Source: Porticoccus sp963974675 (GTDB lineage: Bacteria; Pseudomonadota; Gammaproteobacteria; Pseudomonadales; Porticoccaceae). From it: 64,000 nucleotides of DNA. Below the pieces are notes generated by a model. That model was given only the letters and a program-made list of their open reading frames with translations. It was not told the DNA's origin and did not search any database. Of this stretch, positions 19,773 to 29,472 are shown one piece after another. Position 1 is the stretch's first letter; each line of letters begins with the position of its first letter. Both the position numbers and the translations under genes were made by a program. The DNA lies in assembly GCA_963974675.1 (NCBI GenBank), contig CAXBDQ010000012.1:17658-81657 (forward strand), written 5' to 3'.

Positions 19773-19904
19773 TATTCGACTATTCCATTCTGAAACATTC
19801 AAAAAAAATAATTCTACCTAATAATACGCAATGAAGATTTCACACGCCCCACCAAAACACGCTATTCTTAACATCTAACTACACGCTTAAATAGGGCAAA
19901 TACA

Positions 19905-20540
19905 ATGAAGCTTTATGACTATCCTGGCGTCCCAAACCCTCGCCGCTTAAACATCTTTATGTCCGAAAAAGACATTCATATACCACGAGTCAACATTGAC
20001 TTACTAAAAGGTGAGCAGTTTGAACCTGCGTTTAGAAAAAAAAGCCCTAACTGCGATGTACCCACACTAGAATTGGACGATGGAACCTGTATATCCCAAA
20101 CCAATGCCATTTGCCGTTACTTGGAAACATTACATCCGGAGCCACTCTTATACGGCACAACACCAAAAGAAATTGGTCTTATTGAAATGTGGAATCAAAT
20201 TTGCTTTACCAACGGCTTTCAAGCCGCAGCAGATTTATTCCGAAATGGACCCGATTGGTTTGATGGCAGGGCATTAATCGGGCCCCACGACTACGAAAAA
20301 ATACCGCAACTGGTAGACCGTGGCCATCAACGCATCCTGCATTTTTATGATGATATTGACCGCCATTTAGCGACCCAATGTTACTTTTCTGGGAATCACT
20401 TTTCAGTCGCGGACATTACTGCGCTAGTCACCGTAGATTTTGCTCAATGGGCAAAGGTAAAAATTCCCAGTCATCACAAAAACCTGCTTCACTGGCATGC
20501 ATTGGTATCAGAACGTCCTAGCGTCCAAGCGAACAGCTAG
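19905..20540 (+). CDS. Glutathione S-transferase family protein
   Basis: A 211-residue cytosolic protein with a thioredoxin-like N-terminal domain (MKLYDYPGVPNPRRLNIFMS; NCDVPTLELDDG with the cis-Pro; ISQTNAICRYLE, the glutathione gamma-glutamyl site) and an all-helical C-terminal domain (FSVADITALVTVDFA, the N-capping box). The N-terminal PNPRR resembles beta-class-like and uncharacterised bacterial GSTs with Ser/Asn-type active sites. Substrate unknown. It is a single gene between fabB and ssb with its own spacing of about 190 and 165 bases on either side. Confidence 0.88.
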   Translation: MKLYDYPGVPNPRRLNIFMSEKDIHIPRVNIDLLKGEQFEPAFRKKSPNCDVPTLELDDGTCISQTNAICRYLETLHPEPLLYGTTPKEIGLIEMWNQICFTNGFQAAADLFRNGPDWFDGRALIGPHDYEKIPQLVDRGHQRILHFYDDIDRHLATQCYFSGNHFSVADITALVTVDFAQWAKVKIPSHHKNLLHWHALVSERPSVQANS

Positions 20541-20705
20541 ACATTCAAAACAACAGAGTTACTGATATCAGCCTTCCTACAAACCACGAAGCACACCGCA
20601 AACATAATAAGAGGCCGTGACAGCAGACAGCATAAAAATTCCAAGGTAAACTTGTTAAAATTATTAAGTAACACTAATTGATCAACACTGACATTGGGGC
20701 AAAGT

Positions 20706-21197
20706 ATGGCTCGGGGTATCAACAAAGTAATTCTAGTAGGCAATTTGGGTAAAGATCCTGAGGCTAAATTCATGCCCAGTGGCAATGCTGTCACCAATAT
20801 TACAATAGCCACCAGTGAAAGCTGGAAAGACAAACAAACAGGTCAACAGCAAGAACGTACCGAATGGCACAGAGTTGTCTTCTTTAACAGACTGGCAGAG
20901 ATTGCCAGTGAGTATTTAAAGAAAGGCTCAAAAGTGTATGTTGAAGGCTCACTACGTACGCGTAAGTGGCAAGGGCAGGATGGGCAAGATCGTTACACAA
21001 CCGAGATCGTCGCCAGTGAAATGCAAATGCTGGATAGCCGCGGCGGTTCAGCTGGCAACTATGACAGTGATTCCATGCAACAAAATGCGCCCCAGAACCA
21101 ACCATCACAACCTAGCCAACAAGCCAATCAACAAAAAGAAGCGCCGGCAGCTTCCGACAGCGGCTTCAACAGTTTTGATGACGATATCCCCTTCTAA
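20706..21197 (+). CDS. ssb: Single-stranded DNA-binding protein
   Basis: Tetrameric ssDNA-binding protein for replication and repair. The 163-residue protein has the OB fold (ARGINKVILVGNLGKDPE, ERTEWHRVVFFNRLAEIA, GSLRTRKWQ), a Gln/Asn/Pro-rich linker (about 118-150) and the acidic tip DDDIPF that docks partner proteins. I use the ATG at 20706 because the upstream in-frame TTG at 20694 overlaps the GGGGCAAAG ribosome site. I see no LexA-type palindrome directly upstream. Confidence 0.97.
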   Translation: MARGINKVILVGNLGKDPEAKFMPSGNAVTNITIATSESWKDKQTGQQQERTEWHRVVFFNRLAEIASEYLKKGSKVYVEGSLRTRKWQGQDGQDRYTTEIVASEMQMLDSRGGSAGNYDSDSMQQNAPQNQPSQPSQQANQQKEAPAASDSGFNSFDDDIPF

Positions 21198-21234
21198 AAA
21201 AGACCTTAGATTTTATTTGTAAAAATATACGCTG

Positions 21235-21259
21235 AAGCCCCTTATTTAAGGGGCTTTTT
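21235..21259 (+). terminator. Rho-independent terminator of ssb
   Basis: Arms AAGCCCCTTA and TAAGGGGCTT with a two-base loop and five T. It lies 37 bases after the ssb stop, between ssb and the convergent MFS gene. Confidence 0.9.
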
Positions 21260-21316
21260 AGTTTTTTACACAATCAGACATTGATGCTTATGAGTTAAGG
21301 TCAGACTAAGCCAAGA

Positions 21317-22666
21317 TCAAACGGGGCGCCCAAGTACTTCTTCCATTGTTTCGGAACAAAACTCATCAATATCAATTTTGAAATACGCCAGCTGTTGCTC
21401 TGGAATAACAACGACATCACAGACCCCAGGAACTGGACCCACATAATCGTCAACTACTATGAGATCACTAGGTAAAAGTTGAACAACCAAACTTTTCAAA
21501 TGACGAGGCTTTTTCATCGTTACAGCAGCAACAATCCATACCACAATTAATCCGGCCACCATTAAAAAAACCTGCGCATAACCAAAATGATGAGCCACCA
21601 ACCCGCCAGTAACACCACCTAAAAAGGCCCCGAGGAACTGGCTGGTAGAATATATCCCCATCGCCGTTCCCCTGCCCCCAGCAGGCGCAATTTTGCTGAC
21701 AAGCGATGGTAATGTAGCCTCCAGCAAATTAAATGCCATAAAGAACACAAACAAACCCAACAAAAACCAACTTCGACTTTCCGAACCGCTACCTAGCAAG
21801 ACTTCGCCTACAGCAAGTAATACCACAGCCCCAACAAACACTGGCTTCATTTTCCGCTTGGATTCAGCCACGATAATAAAAGGCAACATACAAAGGAATG
21901 AGAGCCCCATAGCGCCCAGATAAATTATCCAGTGTTGATCGCGACTGTAGGCCAGTGTTTGCTCCAAAATTAAAGGTACTGAGACCCAACTCGCCATCTG
22001 GGCAAAATGTAAAATTCCGATACCCAAATTTAGGCGCAACAACTCACCATCTCGCAATAATGTTCCAAACATTGCGGGGATAGCCTGAGATTCAGCATTT
22101 TGAACAGTAACAACCGGTGTAGGAACGATCACTATCAAAACCAAAATGCCACAAACAGCTAAGCCAGCTATTAGCCAAAACAATCCAGAAAGTCCCCACA
22201 GACTGGCCAAGACTGGACCAGACACCATGGAAATAGCAAAAGCAATACCAATACTCCCCCCCACAACGGCCATCGCTTTGGTACGGTTTTGCTCCGTTGT
22301 CAGATCGGACAAAAGCGCCATAATAGTACTGGCAACAGCCCCTGTTCCCTGCAAGGCTCGCCCGACTATTAACCCCCACATAGAATCGGACATAGCAGCT
22401 ACGATGCTACCGCATAGAAAAAGTAACATCCCGCCAACAATGACGGGTTTTCGACCCACTTTGTCCGATAAAAAACCAAGAGGAATCTGAAACAGCCCCT
22501 GGGTCAGGCCGTAGATACCGAGAGCTACACCAATGAGGATTGCTGAACTGCCGGAATACTCTTGGGCGTAAAGCGACAAGACCGGCAACAACATAAACAG
22601 GCCAAGCATACGAAAGGCATAAAGAGAAGCCAAACCAACAAGGCTTTTTCGTTCCAATGAATTCAT
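21317..22666 (-). CDS. MFS transporter (ssb/uvrA-associated family)
   Basis: A 449-residue inner-membrane transporter with 12 predicted membrane segments. The loop 2-3 signature GFLSDKVGRKPVIVG (residues 63-77) is clear, as is GRALQGTGAVAS in segment 4. Beyond the last segment (about residue 390) a 60-residue soluble tail follows, rich in acidic and hydrophobic residues (DDYVGPVPGVCDVVVIPEQQ, DIDEFCSETMEEVLG). Such MFS genes lie beside ssb and uvrA in pseudomonads; here ssb is adjacent but uvrA is 23 kb away beyond the polysaccharide locus. The substrate is unknown; drug or sugar efflux would be a guess. Confidence 0.9.
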   Translation of the reverse strand: MNSLERKSLVGLASLYAFRMLGLFMLLPVLSLYAQEYSGSSAILIGVALGIYGLTQGLFQIPLGFLSDKVGRKPVIVGGMLLFLCGSIVAAMSDSMWGLIVGRALQGTGAVASTIMALLSDLTTEQNRTKAMAVVGGSIGIAFAISMVSGPVLASLWGLSGLFWLIAGLAVCGILVLIVIVPTPVVTVQNAESQAIPAMFGTLLRDGELLRLNLGIGILHFAQMASWVSVPLILEQTLAYSRDQHWIIYLGAMGLSFLCMLPFIIVAESKRKMKPVFVGAVVLLAVGEVLLGSGSESRSWFLLGLFVFFMAFNLLEATLPSLVSKIAPAGGRGTAMGIYSTSQFLGAFLGGVTGGLVAHHFGYAQVFLMVAGLIVVWIVAAVTMKKPRHLKSLVVQLLPSDLIVVDDYVGPVPGVCDVVVIPEQQLAYFKIDIDEFCSETMEEVLGRPV

Positions 22667-22803
22667 GGGAAATACAGCGCTACATCCAAGAGGAGCACAT
22701 TATAAATGCCATCGACCCAGAATGTAGATCTAAAGTTATAGATCTTTAGTATTTAGGCTATTGCCCAATAGAATTATCGATCTTTAACTTCATTAAATGC
22801 CGA

Positions 22804-24231
22804 CTATGAACGACCATAACTATCTTCCATCCTGACAATATCATCCTCTCCCAAGTAAGAACCGGATTGAACCTCAATCATCTCCAGTGGAATAGCACCA
22901 GGATTCTCTAATCTATGTGTCTCACCAATGGGAATATAGGTTGATTCATTTTCTGAAAGAATAAATTCTTCCGCACCCTTAGTAACCCTAGCTGTACCGC
23001 TCACTACAATCCAATGCTCAGCCCGATGGTGGTGCATTTGTAGTGATAGCTTGCCTCCCGGTTTTACCACAATCCGCTTGACCTGAAATCGTTCTCCAAA
23101 ATCAATAGAATCATAAGAACCCCAAGGTCGGTAAACCTTTCTATGAAGGCTCACTTCAGATCGCCCCTGCTCCTTCAGTTGAGCCACTATCGCTTTTACA
23201 TCCTGCACTCTTCCCTTATCAGCCACCATAATGGCATCGTCACTTTCTACAATCACCACACCGTCCAACCCCACCGTGGCTATCAATTTTTTGTCACTCT
23301 GTATAAAACAGTTTCGACTATCTAGTGCCAACACATCCCCCTTTATGGCATTCCCATTGGCATCTTTATCAGACACCTCCCACAAGGCTAACCAGGAACC
23401 CACATCACTCCAGCCACAATCTATAGGCACAACGACAGCATCTTTCGTTTTTTCCATCACCGCATAATCAATAGAATCCTCAGGACAGCTCATAAAGGTG
23501 TCACTATCTGGACGAATAAAATCAATATCTACAGAGGCTTTAGACATCGCTTGCCGACACACCGCCAAAATATCAGGGCGCTGCGCCTCCAACTCCGATA
23601 AAAACTGGCGGGCCTTAAACATGAACATGCCACTGTTCCACAAATATTCACCGCAGGACAGGTAGTCTTCAGCTGTCGCTTGATCCGGTTTTTCAACGAA
23701 TCTGTCCACAACCATGGCTGCGCCATCATTCAAAATATCGCCTGTTCTTATATAGCCATAGCCGGTTTCTGGGGACTTTGGCACAATCCCAAAGGTAACC
23801 AACCGTCCCTGCTCAGCAAAGGGCAACGCGGAAGTTACAGCCTCTTCAAAGGCCTGCTTATCCCGGATTACATGATCTGCAGCCAATACCAGTAATACCG
23901 GCTCGCTGTGCGGATTATCTTTCATCGCCTGCAAGGCCGCCAAGGCCACTGCGGGTGCGGTATTCCTGCCCTCTGGCTCAAGAATAATATGACCGAACTC
24001 AAATTGACCAAGACGCAGCTGTTCAGCAACAGTAAAACGATGCTCTTCACCACAGATAAATAGTGGCGGCAGATGATCTATACCATCCAAACGACCACAG
24101 GTTTCCTGCAACATTGTCTGCTCACTAACAAGGGGTAAAAACTGTTTTGGGTGGAGCTGCCTAGAAAGAGGCCACAGACGCGTGCCCGAACCACCAGCCA
24201 TAATTACAGGTACTATTTTCGACACCACCAT
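22804..24231 (-). CDS. manC: Mannose-1-phosphate guanylyltransferase / mannose-6-phosphate isomerase
   Basis: Bifunctional enzyme for GDP-mannose supply (ManC/CpsB/AlgA type). The 475-residue protein has the nucleotidyltransferase signature MAGGSGTRLWPLSR (from residue 11) with HPKQFL, FVEKPD and GYGYI, and a C-terminal cupin-type isomerase domain (LSLQMHHHRAEHWIVVSG, IPIGETHRLENPG). It is the only polysaccharide gene on the minus strand and is divergent from the dehydratase gene at 24530. No phosphomannomutase and no GDP-mannose-converting enzyme occur in the window, so mannose itself may be the sugar used, or these steps are encoded elsewhere. Confidence 0.95.
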   Translation of the reverse strand: MVVSKIVPVIMAGGSGTRLWPLSRQLHPKQFLPLVSEQTMLQETCGRLDGIDHLPPLFICGEEHRFTVAEQLRLGQFEFGHIILEPEGRNTAPAVALAALQAMKDNPHSEPVLLVLAADHVIRDKQAFEEAVTSALPFAEQGRLVTFGIVPKSPETGYGYIRTGDILNDGAAMVVDRFVEKPDQATAEDYLSCGEYLWNSGMFMFKARQFLSELEAQRPDILAVCRQAMSKASVDIDFIRPDSDTFMSCPEDSIDYAVMEKTKDAVVVPIDCGWSDVGSWLALWEVSDKDANGNAIKGDVLALDSRNCFIQSDKKLIATVGLDGVVIVESDDAIMVADKGRVQDVKAIVAQLKEQGRSEVSLHRKVYRPWGSYDSIDFGERFQVKRIVVKPGGKLSLQMHHHRAEHWIVVSGTARVTKGAEEFILSENESTYIPIGETHRLENPGAIPLEMIEVQSGSYLGEDDIVRMEDSYGRS

Positions 24232-24529
24232 TAACCCATTATCCCTGAACTAAGTTGCTTACCATTTGAGGGTCGACTAAAACATAAAGCTCTATAGTAC
24301 GCAAAAGATTATCTTTTTTTGCATCAAAATAGCTCAAGCCAGAACCTCTCAAAAAATATAAATATTTGTATATAAAAATCAAACGGTTAATTACATTTAA
24401 AACTTCAGTGCAATTGATTACGCCTGCTGCTGGCTGTAGAATCATGCAAAATAGGCTCAACGTTCTACTAATATGGGTAACCACCGATTGCCATGCAGGA
24501 TGCACTCTAGTTACAGGCAGGGAATCTAA

Positions 24530-26473
24530 ATGTTAAAAACCTTACTTGAATCAAAAAGATCAACAAAACGCATCATATCTCTACTTTATGATGTCTGCGC
24601 TATTACTCTCGCACTCTATTTTGCCGTCTGCCTTAGGCTAGGTTCATTCACCTTTGAGGTGACCAGTAAAGAGCTTACCAGCCTTGGCATCACTATTATG
24701 GTATCAATAATAGTCTTTATTAAACTCGGCCTTTATCGAGCCATCCTTCGATATATGACCGTTCCCGCTATGACCTCAATTATGACGGGTGTATGTATTT
24801 CTAGTATTGCCCTTGCTACCAGTAGTTTTTTCACCCACTCGTTTATTCCCCGCTCGGTTCCATTAATTTATATCTTTACAGCCTTGCTTTTTATAGGAAC
24901 ACCGCGTTTCCTGATACGCAGCATCATTACTTTACTCTATCAAGATAAAGGTCATCTTCGAGAAGCTGTGATTATTTATGGCGCTGGCTACACCGGACAT
25001 CAACTTGCCCTGTCCCTGCAAAATACACCCTTCAAACCTATTGCTTTTGTGGACGACAATCCAAAGCTTAAAGGAAGCTTGGTCGCCGGATTATTGGTGC
25101 ATCGCCCTAAAAAAATAATGGAACTAGCCAAGAGTCACTCTGCCAAAAAAGTACTTTTAGCTCTAGGAAATGCCTCTCGTACACAACGAAAAGAAGTCAT
25201 TAAAAAACTTGAGCCTTGCACCATTACAGTACAAACCATTCCAGACCTGAATGATATTCTCACCGGCAAGGCCAGAATAGAAGACATCAAAGATGTTGAA
25301 ATCGATGATTTGCTTGGGCGAGATCCTATTGCTCCCAACGATGACCTATTGCACGCCTGCATCACAAATAAAGTTGTTATGGTCACTGGAGCCGGAGGTT
25401 CCATAGGCAGCGAACTTTGTCGCCAAATACTCCGCCAGAAACCCTCTCATCTTATTTTATTCGAACTCAACGAATACGGCCTCTACAAAATTGAACAGGA
25501 ACTACAACATATATTAAAAGACTCTTTGGAAAAAACTGAAATAGTTTCACTGATTGGATCAGTCCAAAATCAACGTCGGCTTGAATCTGTAATGAGCACA
25601 TTTGGTGTACAGACGATTTACCACGCGGCAGCCTACAAGCATGTACCACTTGTTGAGCACAATATTGTTGAAGGTGTCAGTAATAATGTATTGGGTACTT
25701 GGTATTGTGCAGAGGCGGCCATTAAAACAGGCGTTGAATCATTTGTTCTTGTATCCACCGACAAAGCCGTTAGGCCTACTAATATCATGGGGGCATCCAA
25801 ACGGATGGCTGAGCTCGTCCTACAGGGATTGGCAGAACACCAGGACATAACTCGTTTTACTATGGTACGTTTTGGCAATGTCCTAGGGTCTTCTGGATCT
25901 GTTGTTCCATTATTTAGAGAACAGATTAAACAAGGGGGACCTGTAACCGTTACTCACCCCGACATTATTCGCTACTTTATGACGACTTCAGAAGCTGCAG
26001 AACTAGTGATACAAGCAGGATCTATGGGAGAAGGCGGTGATGTGTTTGTGTTAGATATGGGGGAACCTGTAAAAATTATCGACCTTGCCACAAGAATGAT
26101 TCACCTCTCTGGACTGGAAATCAAAGATGAGAAACACCCCAATGGTGATGTTGAAATCCAGTTTACCGGCCTTAGACCAGGGGAAAAACTATTCGAAGAG
26201 TTACTCATTGGCAATAACGTGAGCGGTACAGATCATTCCCGTATCATGAGGGCTGAAGAAACTTCACTTAGCTGGCAAGAAACCCAAATATTATTGAATG
26301 AATTGTATAACGCCTGCGATGAGTTTAAATGTGATTCCGTACAGAACCTGCTATTAAGAGCCCCTACTGACTACACACCCTCCATTAAAGAATTACATGA
26401 TAGAGTATGGTTATCCAAGCCAAAACAGCCTACGAAATCAGATAATAATGTAATCAAACTTGGAACAATTTAG
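24530..26473 (+). CDS. Membrane nucleotide-sugar 4,6-dehydratase (CapD/WbpM/FlaA1 family)
   Basis: A 647-residue inner-membrane SDR enzyme; relatives WbpM and PglF dehydrate UDP-GlcNAc to the 4-keto-6-deoxy sugar. Four N-terminal membrane segments (about 15-145) are followed by an inactive Rossmann-like region (IIYGAGYTGHQLAL) and the catalytic domain with VTGAGGSIGSELCRQI (near residue 285), YHAAAYKHVPL, STDKAVRPTNIMGASKRMAE and FTGLRPGEKLFEEL. As in WbpM, Met replaces Tyr in the usual YxxxK motif (MGASK, near residue 420), which marks the large-type dehydratases. It is followed 75 bases later by the initiating sugar transferase; together they likely make and load the first sugar. Confidence 0.93.
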   Translation: MLKTLLESKRSTKRIISLLYDVCAITLALYFAVCLRLGSFTFEVTSKELTSLGITIMVSIIVFIKLGLYRAILRYMTVPAMTSIMTGVCISSIALATSSFFTHSFIPRSVPLIYIFTALLFIGTPRFLIRSIITLLYQDKGHLREAVIIYGAGYTGHQLALSLQNTPFKPIAFVDDNPKLKGSLVAGLLVHRPKKIMELAKSHSAKKVLLALGNASRTQRKEVIKKLEPCTITVQTIPDLNDILTGKARIEDIKDVEIDDLLGRDPIAPNDDLLHACITNKVVMVTGAGGSIGSELCRQILRQKPSHLILFELNEYGLYKIEQELQHILKDSLEKTEIVSLIGSVQNQRRLESVMSTFGVQTIYHAAAYKHVPLVEHNIVEGVSNNVLGTWYCAEAAIKTGVESFVLVSTDKAVRPTNIMGASKRMAELVLQGLAEHQDITRFTMVRFGNVLGSSGSVVPLFREQIKQGGPVTVTHPDIIRYFMTTSEAAELVIQAGSMGEGGDVFVLDMGEPVKIIDLATRMIHLSGLEIKDEKHPNGDVEIQFTGLRPGEKLFEELLIGNNVSGTDHSRIMRAEETSLSWQETQILLNELYNACDEFKCDSVQNLLLRAPTDYTPSIKELHDRVWLSKPKQPTKSDNNVIKLGTI

Positions 26474-26548
26474 TATTTTCATACAGCCGTTCACGCTGAG
26501 CTGACGGATAGCTCCTCGAATTCCAGACCACTAGATAACCTATACAAG

Positions 26549-27148
26549 ATGCAACCTTTTCTGTTCAGAATTATCGATATACTGACTTCACTCGTCGGTA
26601 TTATTTGTGGCCTACCGATAATTTTCGCCATTTATATCGTTGGCCTTTTCGACACCGGCTCACCCTTATTTTTCCAGCAACGTGTCGGCAGAAACAGGAA
26701 ATTATTTACCCTGGTAAAATTTCGGACCATGTCCATTAATACCGATTCTGTCGGAACCCACTTAGTAGACACTACATCCATAACCAAGATCGGTAGTTTC
26801 TTGCGAAAAACCAAACTAGATGAATTGCCACAATTATTCAATGTACTACTCGGGGACATGAGCCTAGTTGGCCCAAGACCTTGCCTATCCAACCAGACTG
26901 AACTAGTAGAAGAAAGAGACAGGCGAGGGGTATATAAGGTCTGCCCAGGCATTACTGGTTTAGCCCAGGTTAATGACGTAGATATGTCAACGCCACGCAA
27001 ACTGGCCCGCTACGACGCGCTAATGATCAACCGTATGAGTATAAAGTTATACGTTAAACTGATAATTAACACGCTTCTTGGACAAGGTCTCGGAGACCGG
27101 GTAATAAAGCATAAAGTAAGCACATCTGTGCAAAAAAATACCAGTTAA
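26549..27148 (+). CDS. Undecaprenyl-phosphate sugar phosphotransferase (PglC/WcaJ C-terminal type)
   Basis: A 199-residue bacterial sugar transferase that moves a phosphosugar to undecaprenyl phosphate and so begins glycan assembly at the inner membrane. One re-entrant N-terminal hydrophobic helix (about 8-32) precedes QQRVGRN, LVKFRTM, LDELPQLFNVLLGDMSLVGP and CPGITGLAQVN, all hallmarks of this family. It is the short, single-helix form like PglC, without the N-terminal membrane block of WcaJ. Pairing with the upstream dehydratase suggests a 6-deoxy-amino sugar as substrate, an inference. Confidence 0.93.
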   Translation: MQPFLFRIIDILTSLVGIICGLPIIFAIYIVGLFDTGSPLFFQQRVGRNRKLFTLVKFRTMSINTDSVGTHLVDTTSITKIGSFLRKTKLDELPQLFNVLLGDMSLVGPRPCLSNQTELVEERDRRGVYKVCPGITGLAQVNDVDMSTPRKLARYDALMINRMSIKLYVKLIINTLLGQGLGDRVIKHKVSTSVQKNTS

Positions 27149-27504
27149 TATCTCTTTCTATCGCCACTACAGCTCCCTTAACAATACCCCCTACTCTCCC
27201 TGAACTATCAACCAAGTCAGTAACAAACAATACAAATGTTGGCTTTTGGTATAATAACGTCGTCTTGGGAGGCGGAGGTAACAGACAAATCCCAAAGTCA
27301 TACCCACATAATCAGCTATCCACTTGGGACGGGGACAATTGACATCCAATACACAGGCTTTCTCAAAAAATGGCCATAATCATCACCCTAAATACCAATA
27401 ACTACTGAAATAAATTACAATACGCTTCTTTTTAGTGCTCCGGTTCTCCATGGTATTTTGGATATAACTGGTGGGCCCTCTGATTGACTTGACAAGGACT
27501 TCGT
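27149..27504 (+). promoter_or_regulatory. Long leader with extended -10 promoter upstream of the rml operon
   Basis: This 356-base gap has no credible gene. A perfect TATAAT with a preceding TG (extended -10) lies at 27250-27255, pointing to rmlB; the -35 region is poor. The leader from there to the rmlB start is about 245 bases. CTTGGGA occurs at 27264-27270 and again at 27323-27329, and either copy can pair with TCCCAA at 27290-27295, giving two mutually exclusive hairpins. This could be a regulatory leader, but no known riboswitch or exact RfaH ops element is visible. Confidence 0.45.
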
Positions 27505-28563
27505 ATGATCTTTGTAACTGGCGGTGCAGGTTTTATTGGCGCCAACTTTGTGATGGACTGGTTACGACAGAATGATGAACACATTGTTAACATTGATGCC
27601 CTGACCTATGCGGGAAATCTTAAAAGCCTTTCCTCCCTGCAGGATGATGACCGTCATATCTTTGTTAGGGGTGATATTGGTGATAAAAACCTAACAACTG
27701 AACTCCTAGAGAAATACCAACCGCGTGCTGTTCTCAATTTTGCAGCAGAATCGCATGTTGATCGCTCCATACATGGACCAGAAGCTTTTGTGCAAACAAA
27801 TGTAGTGGGAACATTCCATCTTTTAGAATCTGTTCGCACCTACTGGGACAAACTAAAGGAAGGCTCAAAGACTAATTTTCGATTTTTGCACGTCTCCACT
27901 GATGAGGTGTATGGCTCCTTAACTAAGGACGAACCAGCCTTCAGTGAAACCCATCCCTATAAACCTAATAGCCCCTACTCAGCGAGTAAAGCTGCTAGTG
28001 ACCATTTAGTCCGATCCTATCACCACACCTATGGACTACCAGTACTCACCACCAACTGCTCAAATAATTATGGTCCCTATCATTTTCCAGAAAAACTAAT
28101 CCCTCTAGTGATCATCAATGCATTGGCCAATAAAGCACTGCCAATCTATGGAGATGGTCAGCAGATTAGGGACTGGCTATTTGTAAAAGACCACTGCACT
28201 GCTATTCGGTCCGTACTGAAAATAGGAAAGTTAGGAGAAACCTATAATATTGGTGGTTGGAACGAAAAAACTAATATCGAGATTGTTCATACCATTTGCG
28301 CCTTACTGGATGAATTAAGACCTCGTAGTGACGGAAAAAAATACAACGAACAAATTGCTTTCGTAGCAGATCGGCCCGGCCATGATCAACGCTATGCCAT
28401 TGATGCTGGAAAAATTGAACGTGAACTTAACTGGAAACCTGTAGAAACCTTTGAAACAGGTATTCGAAAAACCGTACAGTGGTATCTGGATAATCAAGAC
28501 TGGGTGGCTAACGTACAGTCGGGAGCCTATCTCGAATGGGTTGAAGAAAACTATACGGTATAA
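27505..28563 (+). CDS. rmlB: dTDP-glucose 4,6-dehydratase
   Basis: Extended SDR enzyme making dTDP-4-keto-6-deoxyglucose. The 352-residue protein has TGGAGFIGANF at residues 5-15, STDEVYGSL with the catalytic Asp/Glu, the YSASKAASDHL catalytic YxxxK, and NNYGPYHFPEKLIP. Its product feeds both the rhamnose branch (rmlCD) and, in this locus, the 3-amino-sugar branch (fdtA/fdtB-like genes at 34.8-36.3 kb). First gene of rmlBDAC, 6 bases before rmlD. Confidence 0.97.
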   Translation: MIFVTGGAGFIGANFVMDWLRQNDEHIVNIDALTYAGNLKSLSSLQDDDRHIFVRGDIGDKNLTTELLEKYQPRAVLNFAAESHVDRSIHGPEAFVQTNVVGTFHLLESVRTYWDKLKEGSKTNFRFLHVSTDEVYGSLTKDEPAFSETHPYKPNSPYSASKAASDHLVRSYHHTYGLPVLTTNCSNNYGPYHFPEKLIPLVIINALANKALPIYGDGQQIRDWLFVKDHCTAIRSVLKIGKLGETYNIGGWNEKTNIEIVHTICALLDELRPRSDGKKYNEQIAFVADRPGHDQRYAIDAGKIERELNWKPVETFETGIRKTVQWYLDNQDWVANVQSGAYLEWVEENYTV

Positions 28564-28569
28564 AAACCA

Positions 28570-29472
28570 GTGAAAATTCTATTACTCGGTAAACGAGGAC
28601 AAGTGGGCTGGGAGCTGCAGCGCAGCCTCACACCCTTAGGTGAAATTGTTGCGCTCAGCCGTGACAGCCAAAACTATTGTGGTGATCTCACTAATCTACA
28701 AGGTTTAGCCGAGACTGTACGGCAAATTAAACCGAATATTATCGTTAATGCTGCAGCTTACACGGCGGTTGATCAGGCTGAAGGCGAACCAGAACTTGCA
28801 CGAATTCTTAATACAGATGCTCCCGCTGTATTGGGACGTGAAGCTGAGTTACTGGGCGCCTGGCTGATACATTATTCTACCGACTATGTGTTTGATGGCA
28901 GTGGGGCTACGCCTTGGCTGGAAACTGACGCCACCGGACCTCTGAGCATCTATGGTGCCACAAAACTTGCCGGTGAGCAGGAGATTCAAGAATCGGGGTG
29001 CAACTACCTAATTTTTCGCACTAGTTGGGTTTATAGCACTAGAGGGAATAATTTCGCCAAAACAATGCTGCGCCTTGCCATGGAATGTGACAACCTTACT
29101 GTGATCCACGATCAAATCGGCGCGCCCACCGGGGCTGACCTACTGGCAGATATCACTGCCCATACGATACGCAGTGTGCAGAATCAGCCCGAATTAGGTG
29201 GGCTATATCACCTCGTAGCGGGAGGCGAAACATCGTGGCACGGTTATGCACATTTCGTCATAAATCATGCCCTTAATACAGGCTGTAAACTCAAAACGTC
29301 ACCCAATTCAATCGAACCGGTACCCAGCCATGTATTTCCCACTGCAGCGCGACGGCCAAAGAATTCGCGACTGGATACCGAGAAATTACAAGCTAACTTT
29401 GGCCTTACAATTCCTCATTGGCAGATAGGTGTTACCCGGATGCTGACAGAAATTTTAGAGAAAGAATCATGA
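28570..29472 (+). CDS. rmlD: dTDP-4-dehydrorhamnose reductase
   Basis: Last step of dTDP-L-rhamnose synthesis. The 300-residue protein starts with GTG and has the NAD(P)-binding GKRGQVGWELQ, NAAAYTAVDQAE, STDYVFDG and YGATKLAGE with the catalytic Tyr/Lys. RmlD ends NAARRPKNSRLDT-like (here TAARRPKNSRLDT). Its stop overlaps the rmlA start as ATGA. Confidence 0.96.
   Translation: MKILLLGKRGQVGWELQRSLTPLGEIVALSRDSQNYCGDLTNLQGLAETVRQIKPNIIVNAAAYTAVDQAEGEPELARILNTDAPAVLGREAELLGAWLIHYSTDYVFDGSGATPWLETDATGPLSIYGATKLAGEQEIQESGCNYLIFRTSWVYSTRGNNFAKTMLRLAMECDNLTVIHDQIGAPTGADLLADITAHTIRSVQNQPELGGLYHLVAGGETSWHGYAHFVINHALNTGCKLKTSPNSIEPVPSHVFPTAARRPKNSRLDTEKLQANFGLTIPHWQIGVTRMLTEILEKES

Noticed and set aside
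24239..24505. 88-residue minus-strand ORF in the manC/dehydratase divergent region
   Set aside because: Low-complexity AT-rich sequence with no domain; the 298-base gap is better explained as a divergent promoter region, though no single promoter stood out.
27268..27284. Possible RfaH ops element (GGCGGAGGTAAC) in the rml leader
   Set aside because: Resembles GGCGGTAG but with mismatches at key positions; not enough for a call.
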